NCBI GenBank assembly: GCA_930989765.1
Contig: CAKNNA010000007.1
Coordinates: 1 to 52,695 of the forward strand
Reading direction: 5' to 3'
Length of the DNA: 52,695 nt
DNA from: an uncultured Clostridium sp.
GTDB taxonomy: Bacteria; Bacillota; Clostridia; TANB77; CAG-508
Position 1 is the first letter of the stretch, and every line of letters starts with the position of its first letter. The translations under genes were made by a program, and so were the position numbers. Under the pieces are notes generated by a model. It was not told the origin of the DNA. It did not search any database and was given only the letters and a program-made list of their open reading frames with translations. Shown one piece after another: positions 24,537-34,100 of the stretch.

Positions 24537-25752
24537 TTACCAAAGTTTTAAAAGTTCTACTATTAATAAAAGACTAAGAATTATTATAAGTAATATTGTT
24601 AGTTTTTTATTTTTTTCTATGTTATATTCTTTATAAAAAATATCGTATTTGTTCTTTACTTCATAATATAATCTATCTGTTTCTAAAACTTTATTGATTT
24701 CTAAATTTAAAATTGAGCCTATTTCTTCACTTGTTAATTCTTGTATCCATATATTTTTTACAAAATCTATAAATTTTTTTCTAGATTTTTTTATGTTTGG
24801 TATATTTTCAAATTCATTTTCTAATTTTTTTAAAGTTATTTTTTTATATAAGTTTAATATATATGTATATAAATACTCATTTTCAAAGGTATCTGGTAAG
24901 ACTGTATAATTATTCATTTCATTATCAGATGTAAATAATGTAACACCATGCTTTGATATACCAAATTTTGCATATTTCCATTCTGAAAAAGTAACTTTCT
25001 TTTTTTGTTTTATTGTTTCGATATTATCAGCTGATAAAAAGTTTGAAAATTTATCAAAATAATAGTCCAAATCTTCAAAACTTTCTTGATTTTCTAGTCC
25101 TTGACCATCTACACATACATATGAGTATGCATAAAATTTTTCTGTATCTATATCTAATTTTAATGTTTCAAATTTTGAGCCTGTTATACTTTCTATAAAT
25201 TCTGTAAGTTTTGACATACTTGAAAAAGAATCTGTTTGCAAATATATTTTATCAAAATTATTTGTAATTTTATCATTTCTTTTTATTTCTCTAAATTTAT
25301 AATTAAAGTTTAGTACATCTAAAAAGCTTTGCGAATTTTCTATATTTGTTTTCATTAGTAAAAAACATATTCCATTTTTAAAGCACATAAGTTCTAATTT
25401 TTGTATTTTGAAAAATATTCCTCTTGTTTCTGTTTTTCCTTGAATATCTTTTTCTAGTTTATATTCAAATATGCTACAAGGATATTTTGCAAGTATTGCA
25501 CTTATTGTGTCTTTTCCGCAATTCTTCTAGTTTACTTATTTTTTTATTTGTTAAACTAAAACTTGAGAATAATAATTCAGACATTTTAGGTGAAAAATAT
25601 TTATATAGTCTTAAATCTTTTTCTTTTTCATATATCTTTAATTTAAAATTTTTATTTTTTAGTATTTTTAATATGTATTTTTGATATTTATTTTCTTTTA
25701 CTGCAAATGGGTATATAAAATATGTATATTGGTATTTTGTCTTAAGTTCCAT
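24537..25752 (-). CDS. Unknown tail-anchored membrane protein, 404 aa, read through one CGGA site
   Basis: I do not recognise the family. The N-terminus (MELKTKYQYTYFIYPF) is soluble and Lys/Tyr/Phe-rich; the only membrane segment is at the extreme C-terminus (about residues 385-402, LTILLIIILSLLLIVELLK), so the protein is probably tail-anchored. In plain triplets it is two overlapping fragments of 92 and 283 residues, and the second lacks a ribosome binding site at its apparent ATG. Reading CGGA at 25518 as one unit joins ...ISKLEEL-X-KDTISAILAKYPCS... into one frame with no stop. The ATG start has AAAGGGAAG upstream. It lies 35 bases after the WG-repeat gene and 44 bases before acpS, probably in one operon. 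Confidence 0.7.
25515..25518 (-). other. CGGA +1 shift site in the unknown membrane protein (codon 79)
   Basis: Context GAA TTG CGGA AAA GAC ACA. In triplets the frame ends at a TAG about 14 codons later. With a one-base skip the frame stays open for the remaining 325 residues. There is no homolog at hand to fix the residue. Confidence 0.8.
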
Positions 25753-25787
25753 TTTTTATTACTTCCCTTTCTTTTTACTTTTGTTTT

Positions 25788-27320
25788 TTATAAATCTTGC
25801 ATATAATAATTCATATTAACATCTAAACCTAAATGCCAATTTCCAATAAAATCAATTAATAAATAATTATCTAATTCATATTTAGGGTCACAAACTATTT
25901 CTCCTTTAGCATTAATGCTTCCCCATTTTCCATCTTTTTTTACTGCTGCAAATCCTTGTGCATTTTGCTCTTTTGCATCATCATATATGTAGTCTACAAC
26001 TACTTTTCCTGATTTATCTACAAAACCATATTTTCCATCTTTTTTACTTAAGAAAATTGTATTTGAAGTAAATATTTCTGAGTTTTGCTTTTCTTCAAAC
26101 CTAAAGTTATAATATTTTGTATCATCTCCAATTTTCATACTAATATAGCCTTTTTCATCATCTATGTCTAATAATATACCACTTAGTTTTTCTTGGTAAG
26201 TATTATCTATTAAACTCGTATTTACTTCATCTTTTTCTGCTATATATATGTTTGCTTTTGAATTGAAGCTTATATTAGTATAGTTAAATGGTACTTTTTC
26301 TGTTTGTGATAAATCTATTATTCCATATTTTCCATCTTTTTTTGCTATAAATATGCCGTTTCCACCTTCTTTTAAATCATCATATGTTGCAGGTACTGTA
26401 ATTTCTCCTTCTAGATTCATTACTCCATATTTTCCGGCATTAATAAATATAATTCCATTTTCTTTATTTGTAAGGATATCTGAAACATCTTCCACATCTG
26501 AAATTATTTCATTTCCTCCTTTTTCTACTACTTTTGTTGTATTATTTTCTTTTACTACATATAAATCATTTCCAGATATTTGTTTTATTTCGTCATATTT
26601 ATTTTCTAACACTTGAGTTTGAGCATAGTCTACAATTCCATATTTAGAATCTGGCTCTTTTACTATATAACCTGATTTATTGTCTTCTCCTAGATTTTTT
26701 ATTTCAGAATATTTTGGCTCTATTATTATTTGACCATTATTATCTGCAATACCATATAGACCATTATTTTTTATTAAAAATGCATTTTCTATATTTGATA
26801 ATGCTGTTATTTCTTCATATTTTGGCTCTAAAAGCTGTTTTCCTTCTAGATTTATAATTCCATATTTTCCGTCTTTTTCTACTCTTAGTACTCCTTTTTC
26901 ATACCATAGGTTATTACTTTCATCTTTGTTTTGTATTGCTTCTATTTGGCTGTATTCTGTATAAATTTCTTGGTTTTTTGAATTTAATGCTTTGGTTTTA
27001 TATGTGCCATCTTCATAATTTACATCAAATGTGCATAAAAATACATCTACTGTTCTATCTGGTATTACTATCATTTCTTGATATGATGGGTCTATTACTA
27101 TTTCTCCTTTTGAATTTATTACTCCCCATTTATTATCTTTGAATATAGTAAAGTAACTTGTTCCAGATATAACTGCATTGTCTTTTCCTCCTGAAATTAT
27201 TGAATTTATTATGATTATAAACATTATTAAAACTATTATTGCAATTATCACTGCAACTACTTTTTTCTTATTCAATTTAGCTTCTGTATCATATCTTCTG
27301 CCTCTTGCTCTTCTACTCAT
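25788..27320 (-). CDS. WG-repeat protein with N-terminal membrane anchor
   Basis: A 510-residue protein. Residues 1-20 are basic (MSRRARGRRYDTEAKLNKKK), about 21-43 form a membrane helix, and the rest is outside the membrane. At least eight WG repeats are visible in order, each with a core like DGKYGIINLEG...EPKYEEI; the clearest are DNKWGVINSKG, DGKYGIINLEG, NGLYGIADNNG, AGKYGVMNLEG, DGKYGFVDKSG and DGKWGSINAKG. WG repeats form beta-rich binding surfaces of poorly known function. The ATG follows AGGAGGCAAAGTAT, and a good promoter lies upstream. No in-frame CGG occurs and the frame is unbroken. It heads the cluster with the unknown protein, acpS and tatD. Confidence 0.9.
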   Translation of the reverse strand: MSRRARGRRYDTEAKLNKKKVVAVIIAIIVLIMFIIIINSIISGGKDNAVISGTSYFTIFKDNKWGVINSKGEIVIDPSYQEMIVIPDRTVDVFLCTFDVNYEDGTYKTKALNSKNQEIYTEYSQIEAIQNKDESNNLWYEKGVLRVEKDGKYGIINLEGKQLLEPKYEEITALSNIENAFLIKNNGLYGIADNNGQIIIEPKYSEIKNLGEDNKSGYIVKEPDSKYGIVDYAQTQVLENKYDEIKQISGNDLYVVKENNTTKVVEKGGNEIISDVEDVSDILTNKENGIIFINAGKYGVMNLEGEITVPATYDDLKEGGNGIFIAKKDGKYGIIDLSQTEKVPFNYTNISFNSKANIYIAEKDEVNTSLIDNTYQEKLSGILLDIDDEKGYISMKIGDDTKYYNFRFEEKQNSEIFTSNTIFLSKKDGKYGFVDKSGKVVVDYIYDDAKEQNAQGFAAVKKDGKWGSINAKGEIVCDPKYELDNYLLIDFIGNWHLGLDVNMNYYMQDL

Positions 27321-27344
27321 ATACTTTGCCTCCTATTTTGGTAC

Positions 27345-27373
27345 AATATATCATAAATTGTGTAGAATTTCAA
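27345..27373 (-). promoter_or_regulatory. Promoter of the WG-repeat/acpS/tatD cluster
   Basis: Minus-strand TTGAAA (27368-27373), a 17-base spacer and TATATT (27345-27350), 25 bases before the ATG. Just upstream, TTCATTTAGGTA occurs twice in tandem on the plus strand (27386-27415 area); its meaning is unknown. Confidence 0.7.
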
Positions 27374-27596
27374 GTATTCATTTGCGTTCATTTAGGTATT
27401 CATTTAGGTACAACTCTCTTTTTGAGACATTTTTTTTTATAAACATACTATATCTAAAATGTCTTAAAATAAATAGCATAAAAATTATAATTAATATTTT
27501 TTACTACATATTAAAAGCATTCAATAAAATACTATAAATTTATAATATCTTATTAAATGCTCTACAATCATTTATACTCTATACAAATATTTATAA

Positions 27597-27722
27597 CCTG
27601 TCCCCAATTAACCATTTTTGGTCAATTGGGACCTGACCCAGACTAACCATTTTTGGTCAATTGGGACCTGACCCAGACTAACCATTTTTGGTCAATCGGG
27701 ACCTGTCCCAGATTAACCATTT
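27597..27722. repeat. Repeat family A, copy 3 (three tandem units)
   Basis: AACCATTTTTGGTCAAT(T/C)GGGACCTG(A/T)CCCAGA units repeated in tandem, about 34-35 bases each. The repeat overlaps the spoIIE stop: the gene ends Asn-Gly-stop inside the TTAACCATTT end, exactly as the giant adhesin does. With the promoter above and plain AT-rich sequence it fills the 392-base gap 27321-27712. Confidence 0.85.
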
Positions 27723-30156
27723 AAGAATTTACATACTATTAAACTCATATCATCTTTTGCTACACCGAAATTGTTATCTATTGCTTCATTTAGTATTAAG
27801 TCTGCAATTTTTTTTGTGTTAGTAGTTTCTATATCTTCTAGTATATATTTAACCCATAATTCTTTATTTCTATATTCAATATTCGAGTCTAATATACCGT
27901 CAGAACACATAAGCATGATGTCTCCTTGTTCTATGTCTTTATCCATTATTTGCATATTTTTATGGTTTATTATTCCTGCTGGCATTGTATTTGCTTTTAG
28001 GATTTGGACTTTTTTTCCGTTTTTTATGTATGTTGGACATGCTCCTACTTTTATGAATTCTATATTTCCTTTATAAAGGTCTATTATTGCAATATCAAGT
28101 GTTGCAAATATTTCTTCGTTTTTGCTTATTAAACTTGTATTTATAAGTTCTATTGTTGCATCTTTGTCAAAACCAGATAATAGTAAGTTTTCTAGCATTT
28201 TTAAAGCTTGCCCGCTACTTATGTTTGCTTCTTTTCCTGAGCCCATACCATCACTTATCGCAACTAGATATTTTCCATCTTTTAGTCTTATGTTTAAGAT
28301 ATTGTCTCCTGAAATACTACTTTTACTTTTTGCAGTTTCCGCAATTCCTATTGCCATTGCAAACTTATCATCAGATAAAAAGTTTAGTCTGTTTCCTAGA
28401 CTTGCTTCTTCGTTAAATACTATTTTTTCACCTAATATGTCTGTTAATATTTTTTCTATTGTTTTTGTGTCTTTGTCACTTGATATGTCTAAATATATTT
28501 CTACTAAGAATCTATCTTTTCTTTTTATTGATATTTCTTCTACTTGTATTGATTTTTGTTTAAGTAATTCTATTATTTTTCTTTTTTCTATGTCAAATTT
28601 TTCTTCATCTGAAATTTCTTTTTCTATGTCTTGTGCTAAATTTGAAATAGCTTTGGATACACTGTTTAGTTGTGTTTGCATATTCTTTTTGTTTTCTTCT
28701 AGTTTTTTTTGCCATACAAATTTAGATTTACTTATTTTATATGACATATTAATTACTCTTAACATTTGCGTTATGTTTTCTTCTAAAAAGGCACTTATTT
28801 GCTTATCATCAAAACCTACTATATAACTATTACATTCTTGAAATATTTTTAATAAATCTTTTCTTTCTATTTTTTGTTTATCAATTAGTGTATTAAATAT
28901 TTCGTCTACTATTTTTCCATCAACACAAGATATATCATCATAAAGCAAGTTTTGCTCATAGCCTGTTAGATTGTCTAATAATTCAGCTATAAATGTTTCT
29001 TTATTTTTAGCCTTTTCTTCTTCTATTTTTAATTCTTGTGGAGTTTCTTTTAGTTCATAGTCTTGTGCCATTTGTCCGAATTGTTTCTGACACATTATTT
29101 AGTTTTGTTGCCATTTCTTTACTATTATTTAATGCCCTATTTGGAAATACAGGAAATAGTTTTGAATTTCCCATAAATTCTTCTATATTAATTTTTATAG
29201 ATTTTGGTACTGCAAGTAATCCAATAGATGCAACTAATATTTCTTTAAATCTTATTAGTTCTACTGTATAACCATTAGAAACATATGCTAAAACTATATT
29301 TCCTAATAAAAAACCTATTATTACTCCTGGTTTTCCAAATCTATTTAATATTCCTGCAATAGTTCCTGAAATTGCATATGATGCAACTGTCATTGGGTCT
29401 TGAGCCGTTATTACTCCAAGTGTTACTCCTATTGTTACCCCTGCTGTTGCACCTACTAATACACCATTTTTCCAACCTAATATTAAAACTATTAAAATAC
29501 TAAGTACATTTCTAACTGAAAAACCAAATATACTAAATTCTCCAAAACAGGTTATTGAAATTGCTAAAAGTAAGCTTGCTCCTAATACTTCCTCAATTGA
29601 AAAAGCTTTATCCTTTGCATAGTCTTGCAAAACTACCATAGAGTTTACAAATATTTTATAAAATACAACTGCAATCATTGAAAATGAAATACTATATAAT
29701 ATATCATAAACTGTAAAGCCTGTCATTCCTATTTTTGCAATTCCGAACAATTAATGTAGATATGAAAACATTTTTTGATAACTTAATTTTTTCATTTTTT
29801 TCTTCTTCATTATATCTTGGTTTAAAAAGAAAAACAGAAACAATTGAAACAAGTGCCATTAATAAATAATTTAATAAGCCATCTACTCCGAATCTGATTA
29901 AAGAGCCTACCAAACTTGTTACTAAAATACCAAGAATCGGTATTGCATTACCAATTCCAGCCATCAATACACTTATTCCAAATGGTGCAAATTCATTATT
30001 AATTCCAACCATTGATATCATAAAAGATACTATATATATTAATATATACCTAATTGACAATACATTTGAAAAAAGATTAATTTTTCTTTTTTCTTTACCT
30101 TCTCTTTTTGTAAATTCGTTTGCATTAATACTACTTTCATTTATATTTTGAAACAT
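27713..30156 (-). CDS. spoIIE: Stage II sporulation protein E, full length through two CGGA sites
   Basis: A membrane-bound PP2C phosphatase that dephosphorylates SpoIIAA to activate sigma-F in the forespore and takes part in polar septation. In plain triplets it falls into three overlapping pieces. Reading CGGA as one unit at 29745 and 29078 gives one protein of 813 residues, close to the roughly 830 of the Bacillus protein. About ten hydrophobic helices fill residues 35-310, a coiled-coil-rich middle follows (about 340-560), then the PP2C domain (about 590-813) with AISDGMGSGKEAN, the metal-site SDGILDSN and the final DDMSLIVCKF. The ATG at 30156 is preferred over an upstream GTG, with AGAGGTGG 5 bases before it. 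The last codons and stop lie inside repeat A. Confidence 0.95.
29075..29078 (-). other. CGGA +1 shift site 2 in spoIIE (codon 360)
   Basis: Context GAA ACA ATT CGGA CAA ATG GCA. Triplets stop at TGA six codons later. The shift joins NNVSETI-X-QMAQDYELK, the junction between the membrane part and the cytoplasmic region. This is the second shift in the same gene and is in the same direction. Confidence 0.88.
29742..29745 (-). other. CGGA +1 shift site 1 in spoIIE (codon 138)
   Basis: Context TTA ATT GTT CGGA ATT GCA AAA. Triplets stop at TGA about 12 codons later. The shift joins FISTLIV-X-IAKIGMTGFTVYDI, keeping the hydrophobic helices continuous. Confidence 0.88.
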
Positions 30157-30191
30157 CCTTACCACCTCTTAAACTTTTCTTTTATGCTCCT

Positions 30192-30224
30192 ATTTTACTA
30201 CTTGTCCATACAAAAATTTGTCTT
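30192..30224 (-). promoter_or_regulatory. Candidate spoIIE promoter with 21-base spacer
   Basis: Minus-strand AAGACA (30219-30224), 21 bases, TAAAAT (30192-30197), 36 bases before the ATG. Established knowledge: Bacillus spoIIE and spoIIG promoters have unusually long 21-22 base spacers and depend on Spo0A. A TGTAGAA at 30251-30257 (plus strand TTCTACA) matches six of seven bases of the Spo0A box TGTCGAA. Both matches are weak one by one. Confidence 0.4.
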
Positions 30225-30400
30225 ATTTAGGAAGCATTATTAAAAAAGTTTTCTACATTTTGTGATATATAATTTATTTTTATTTTACTTTTTTTCAAAT
30301 TATATTACGTATTTTATTATAAATTGGCCAAAATTGCAATATTTTACTTGAAATTTAAATTCTCTTAGTAATAATTGGCTACAATTCACAGCTAAAAATA

Positions 30401-30437
30401 AAAAACCCCCCTCATCTAATCAAAGTCAAGAAGGGGG
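30401..30437 (-). terminator. Rho-independent terminator of the second surface module
   Basis: On the minus strand a GC-rich stem (CCCCCT/AGGGGGG type arms around a loop of about 15 bases) is followed by TTTTTATTTTTA. It lies 24 bases after the stop of the small membrane protein. With the spoIIE promoter it accounts for the 304-base gap 30157-30460. Confidence 0.85.
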
Positions 30438-30460
30438 TATATCTATTTCATATGCATTCG

Positions 30461-30952
30461 TCATTGTGTTTCTAAACTATCTTTTCTTTTCAAAATTAGA
30501 ATAGGTAACATGCATAATATACTAAGTATTACTAATATACTTCCCATTATAACACCACTACCTACAGGAATTTCTTTATCTACTCTTGCATATGTTTTAG
30601 GATTTTGACTATCTATATAAAGTTCATATTCAGTTTCATCTGCCTTTTTTTGAGTTTTCCCATCAAATGAAGAAATTTTTCCACTATAATATTTTCCATT
30701 ATAATACCATTCATAATATTTAGTAGAATATTTTTCACCATCTAAAGAAGTCCTATTTGGTGAATACAATTTGGCAATAACTACTACATTTTCTTTCTCT
30801 AAATCACTATAAGTTTTCAAATCTCCTATTCCTTTAATTATCATAATTACACCAATGATAAAAAATATAGCAATTATTATTAATATTGTTTTATATTTTT
30901 TCTTTTGTATTAATTCATATCCAATCGTAATCCCTGGTCTATATCTATCCAA
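30461..30952 (-). CDS. Small two-helix membrane protein, DUF3592-like
   Basis: A 163-residue protein. I place the start at the TTG at 30952 (LDRYRPGITIGYEL) because AAAGGAGGG sits 6 bases upstream. The ATG at 31099 that also opens this frame has GGAGG only 3 bases away and would add a basic stretch with no family look. A membrane helix (about residues 22-42, ILIIIAIFFIIGVIMI) is followed by an extracytoplasmic domain with YYEWYYNGKYYSGK and a second helix (about 133-153). This resembles DUF3592 proteins, whose role is unknown. It is downstream of the second surface module and shares its terminator. Confidence 0.65.
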   Translation of the reverse strand: MDRYRPGITIGYELIQKKKYKTILIIIAIFFIIGVIMIIKGIGDLKTYSDLEKENVVVIAKLYSPNRTSLDGEKYSTKYYEWYYNGKYYSGKISSFDGKTQKKADETEYELYIDSQNPKTYARVDKEIPVGSGVIMGSILVILSILCMLPILILKRKDSLETQ

Positions 30953-31121
30953 TATAATCCCTCCTTTATCAAATTTCGAAAATTTTGTAAAATAATTTAA
31001 ATATCTAATATAAATAAAGTTTCTTAATATTTTCCTTAACTTACTAACATTAACAAGAACAGAGGCAAATAACAATTTCTTAATTTTTAAAATTGCCATT
31101 TTCCTCCGTCCCCAATGTCAA

Positions 31122-34100
31122 CTATTTAAACTCTTTCCTCATAATTTTTACAACTATTAGGTATGTTCCTATTCCTATTATAATAAATGTTATTATTAAA
31201 ACTGTTATAGGTACTATAAAGTTTCTGTTTTCTCCGGTGTTTGGTGTTATTATTAGTTCTTCTGATACTGTGTCATCTTCTTCTTGGTCTGTTTCGTTTG
31301 GTGTATAGTTTCCTGGTATGTTTTCTATTATTTTGCTTCCTCCTGGTTTTGATACTATTACTATTTCTAGTTGATTTATAAAGTTAGAGTCTTCTGTTGA
31401 TGACAATACTTTTTCTGTTTCCATATATACATTACTTTTTTCTAGTGGTACTATTCCAGATGAGTTTGTGCTTATAGAATATGCTGGTTTTACATATATT
31501 CCATTATCTTTATAATAATTTGTAACATATATTTGTACTGGATTTAAAGCTTCTCCATTTGCATCTGTTCCATTTTGTAATCTTGTTACTATAGCTTGAT
31601 CTACTAGTTTTGAGTCTCTTAGATTTGGTATAGTATATGCTTGCCATCCGTATTGTTCATTTATTTGACTTTCTACTTTTAGAATTGATTCTTCATCTAA
31701 GTAGTCAATCATTGTTGATGGTGATATTCCTATTATATCTGCAAGTTTTGCACTTTCTTCGTTTGCTCTTGAAGTATAGTAGTTTTCTCCAAAGTTATAG
31801 AAACCTTGTGATTTGTAGTCTGTTTCTCCTGTGTTTTCTGTTGTAAATTTGTAAGTCATATCTACTTTTGCACCTTGGATTAATTCTTCGTCAATCTCTG
31901 CTCTCCAAGTTCCATGCGTTATTTTTCCATCTGTTACTACTGGTGGAGTATAAGAAATAAATTGTTTTTCTCCTCCTATAGTACCATCTTCATTAAGGTA
32001 TGCATCTATTAAAACTTGGCCATTTGCAAGTGTTAGTTTTACTTTTTCTAGAGTTTTTGTTACTTTAAAACTTTGTATTGGTCTTCTTATTATACCAAAA
32101 CTCATATTTTTTGCTTCAAATTTAATTAAATCTGAAAGTCTACTATATTCTGTAGGAATTTTTCCATCATCATTTATTTCATCATTAAACTCAACTGTAA
32201 AGTTCATAATAGGTGTTACTGATGTCATTTCATTTATGTTTACTGTTGTTGTATAATTATATCCTTTATTGTCGTCTGTTACAGTATTTTGGTCTAATTG
32301 TGTATCTATTTCTTCTCTTGTTCCATAATTGTCAAGTGCATGTGACAATTCTTTATTTAAATATGGCTCTTCATCTGCATCTGCAACTTTTGTATAGAAT
32401 TTTTGATTTTCGTTTTCTTGTCTGTTCATGTTTTCATCTATATTTGTTGCTTTATAGTTTTCTACCATATCAGTGTATTCTTGCCTTTGACCATCTACAA
32501 TTTTATAAGTTCCATCACCCCATGTATATTTTATTACATATTTTCCTGGTGCAAAACCATCTATTGTGTATTCTCCATTTGAGTCTACTTCTGTTTGACA
32601 TAGTGAATCTTCCCATTGGTTGCTTTCATCATTAAATACTCTTGCTACATTTTCTGTTACATTTCCTTGTTCATCTACTTCCATAAGTTCTACTTTTACA
32701 TTGCCAATTGCCGCTTCACCTGAGTCATATTTTCCATTTCCTTGTCTTAGGTTATTTTCTTCAAGTAATTCTTCTTCTGCATTATCTTCAAATACCCTTC
32801 CTGAAACTTCTCTTGCCTCAGATACTGTTAAAGCTATAGTTGGTGCTGTATCTGTATCATCTTCATATGTTGTTTTATCTCCAGGTGTACTGTTTTCTAC
32901 AACTGCATCTTTATCTACTGCTGCATATAATTTTTGACTTGCTAGGTCATAATATGATGTATATGATGTAATTTCTGCTATATTTTCTAGTCTTTGTGCA
33001 TTTGTGTTTTCTGCATCATCTAATAGGTCTATTACTGCATCATCATCTAAGGTAAATTGAATGTACACATATTTTTGAGTATTCTTTTTATCTTGTTCTT
33101 CTTTATTACTAATTGATTTATCTACTAATATATTTGTATTTATTAATACTTTTTTGTATTTACCATTTTGATATGTATTTGGGTCTAATGTGTAATTTAA
33201 TGGATTTTGTATTGTTCCAGTATTATCATCAATTTGAGTTCCTATTCCTTCTATTTTGTATCTACTATCAAAATAGTCTACTATTTGGTTAACTCTTCCT
33301 GCTATTGTTTCTTCATTTCTTATTGCTATTTTATATGTTAAAGAAACTTTTAGTTCTTCTGATGCAGGTATTGGATTTTCTGTATCTTTTCCATAATATG
33401 CATCTGCTTTATATACTGGTCTTGTATAAGATAAACTACTATACTCACTTTGGAACCTTACTCCTACATTCCAAGCATTTTCTATATAATAATCATCTTC
33501 ATCACTACTTGCATTTTCGAACCTATTTGCATATTTATATATATGTCCATATCCTGCAACTTCAACTTTTACATTATCTAAGTCTTGCATTATAGCCAAA
33601 TCTGCTTGAGTTCTTAAATATACACCTAAGTTTATATTTTTTATCTCTGTTTCTGTAGATGCTCTATCATATGTTAGCTTATAGTTTGCATTTGTTGTTG
33701 TAGATGTTATTTTGCAACTAGATGAATCTGTAACTTGCGCTGATGCTGTAGATGGGTCTAAAGTATATTTAATAGTATATTGAGTTTTATTGCTAGCATC
33801 TTTTACTGCTACTTGGTCTTTTGTTCCTCCATTTTCTACTTTTGCAAATTTATTGTTTAAAGTATCTCTTGCTGAACCTTCTGAAGCTTTGCTTCCGTTT
33901 GTTTTATCATTATGTACTATTACATTTTCATATTTTAGCCCATCATATTCAAATTCTATGTAATAGTTTGGTAATTTGTCTATTAATACATCTATAAATA
34001 TATAACTTCCATTACTTGCTGTTTTTGTCTCTTTTACAACTGTATTTCCTTCTTTTAATCTTACTGTTATATTTCCTAATAGTTTATCATTTGAATCATT

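Noticed and set aside
27713..30165. spoIIE, the A-type gene 2 and the giant adhesin as pseudogenes with random frameshifts
   Set aside because: All joints are the same CGG event in the same direction, reading frames on both sides are long and conserved, and no premature stops or other indels occur.
30953..31099. Upstream ATG of the small DUF3592-like protein
   Set aside because: The TTG at 30952 has a much better placed AAAGGAGGG, and the extra N-terminal residues add nothing recognisable.
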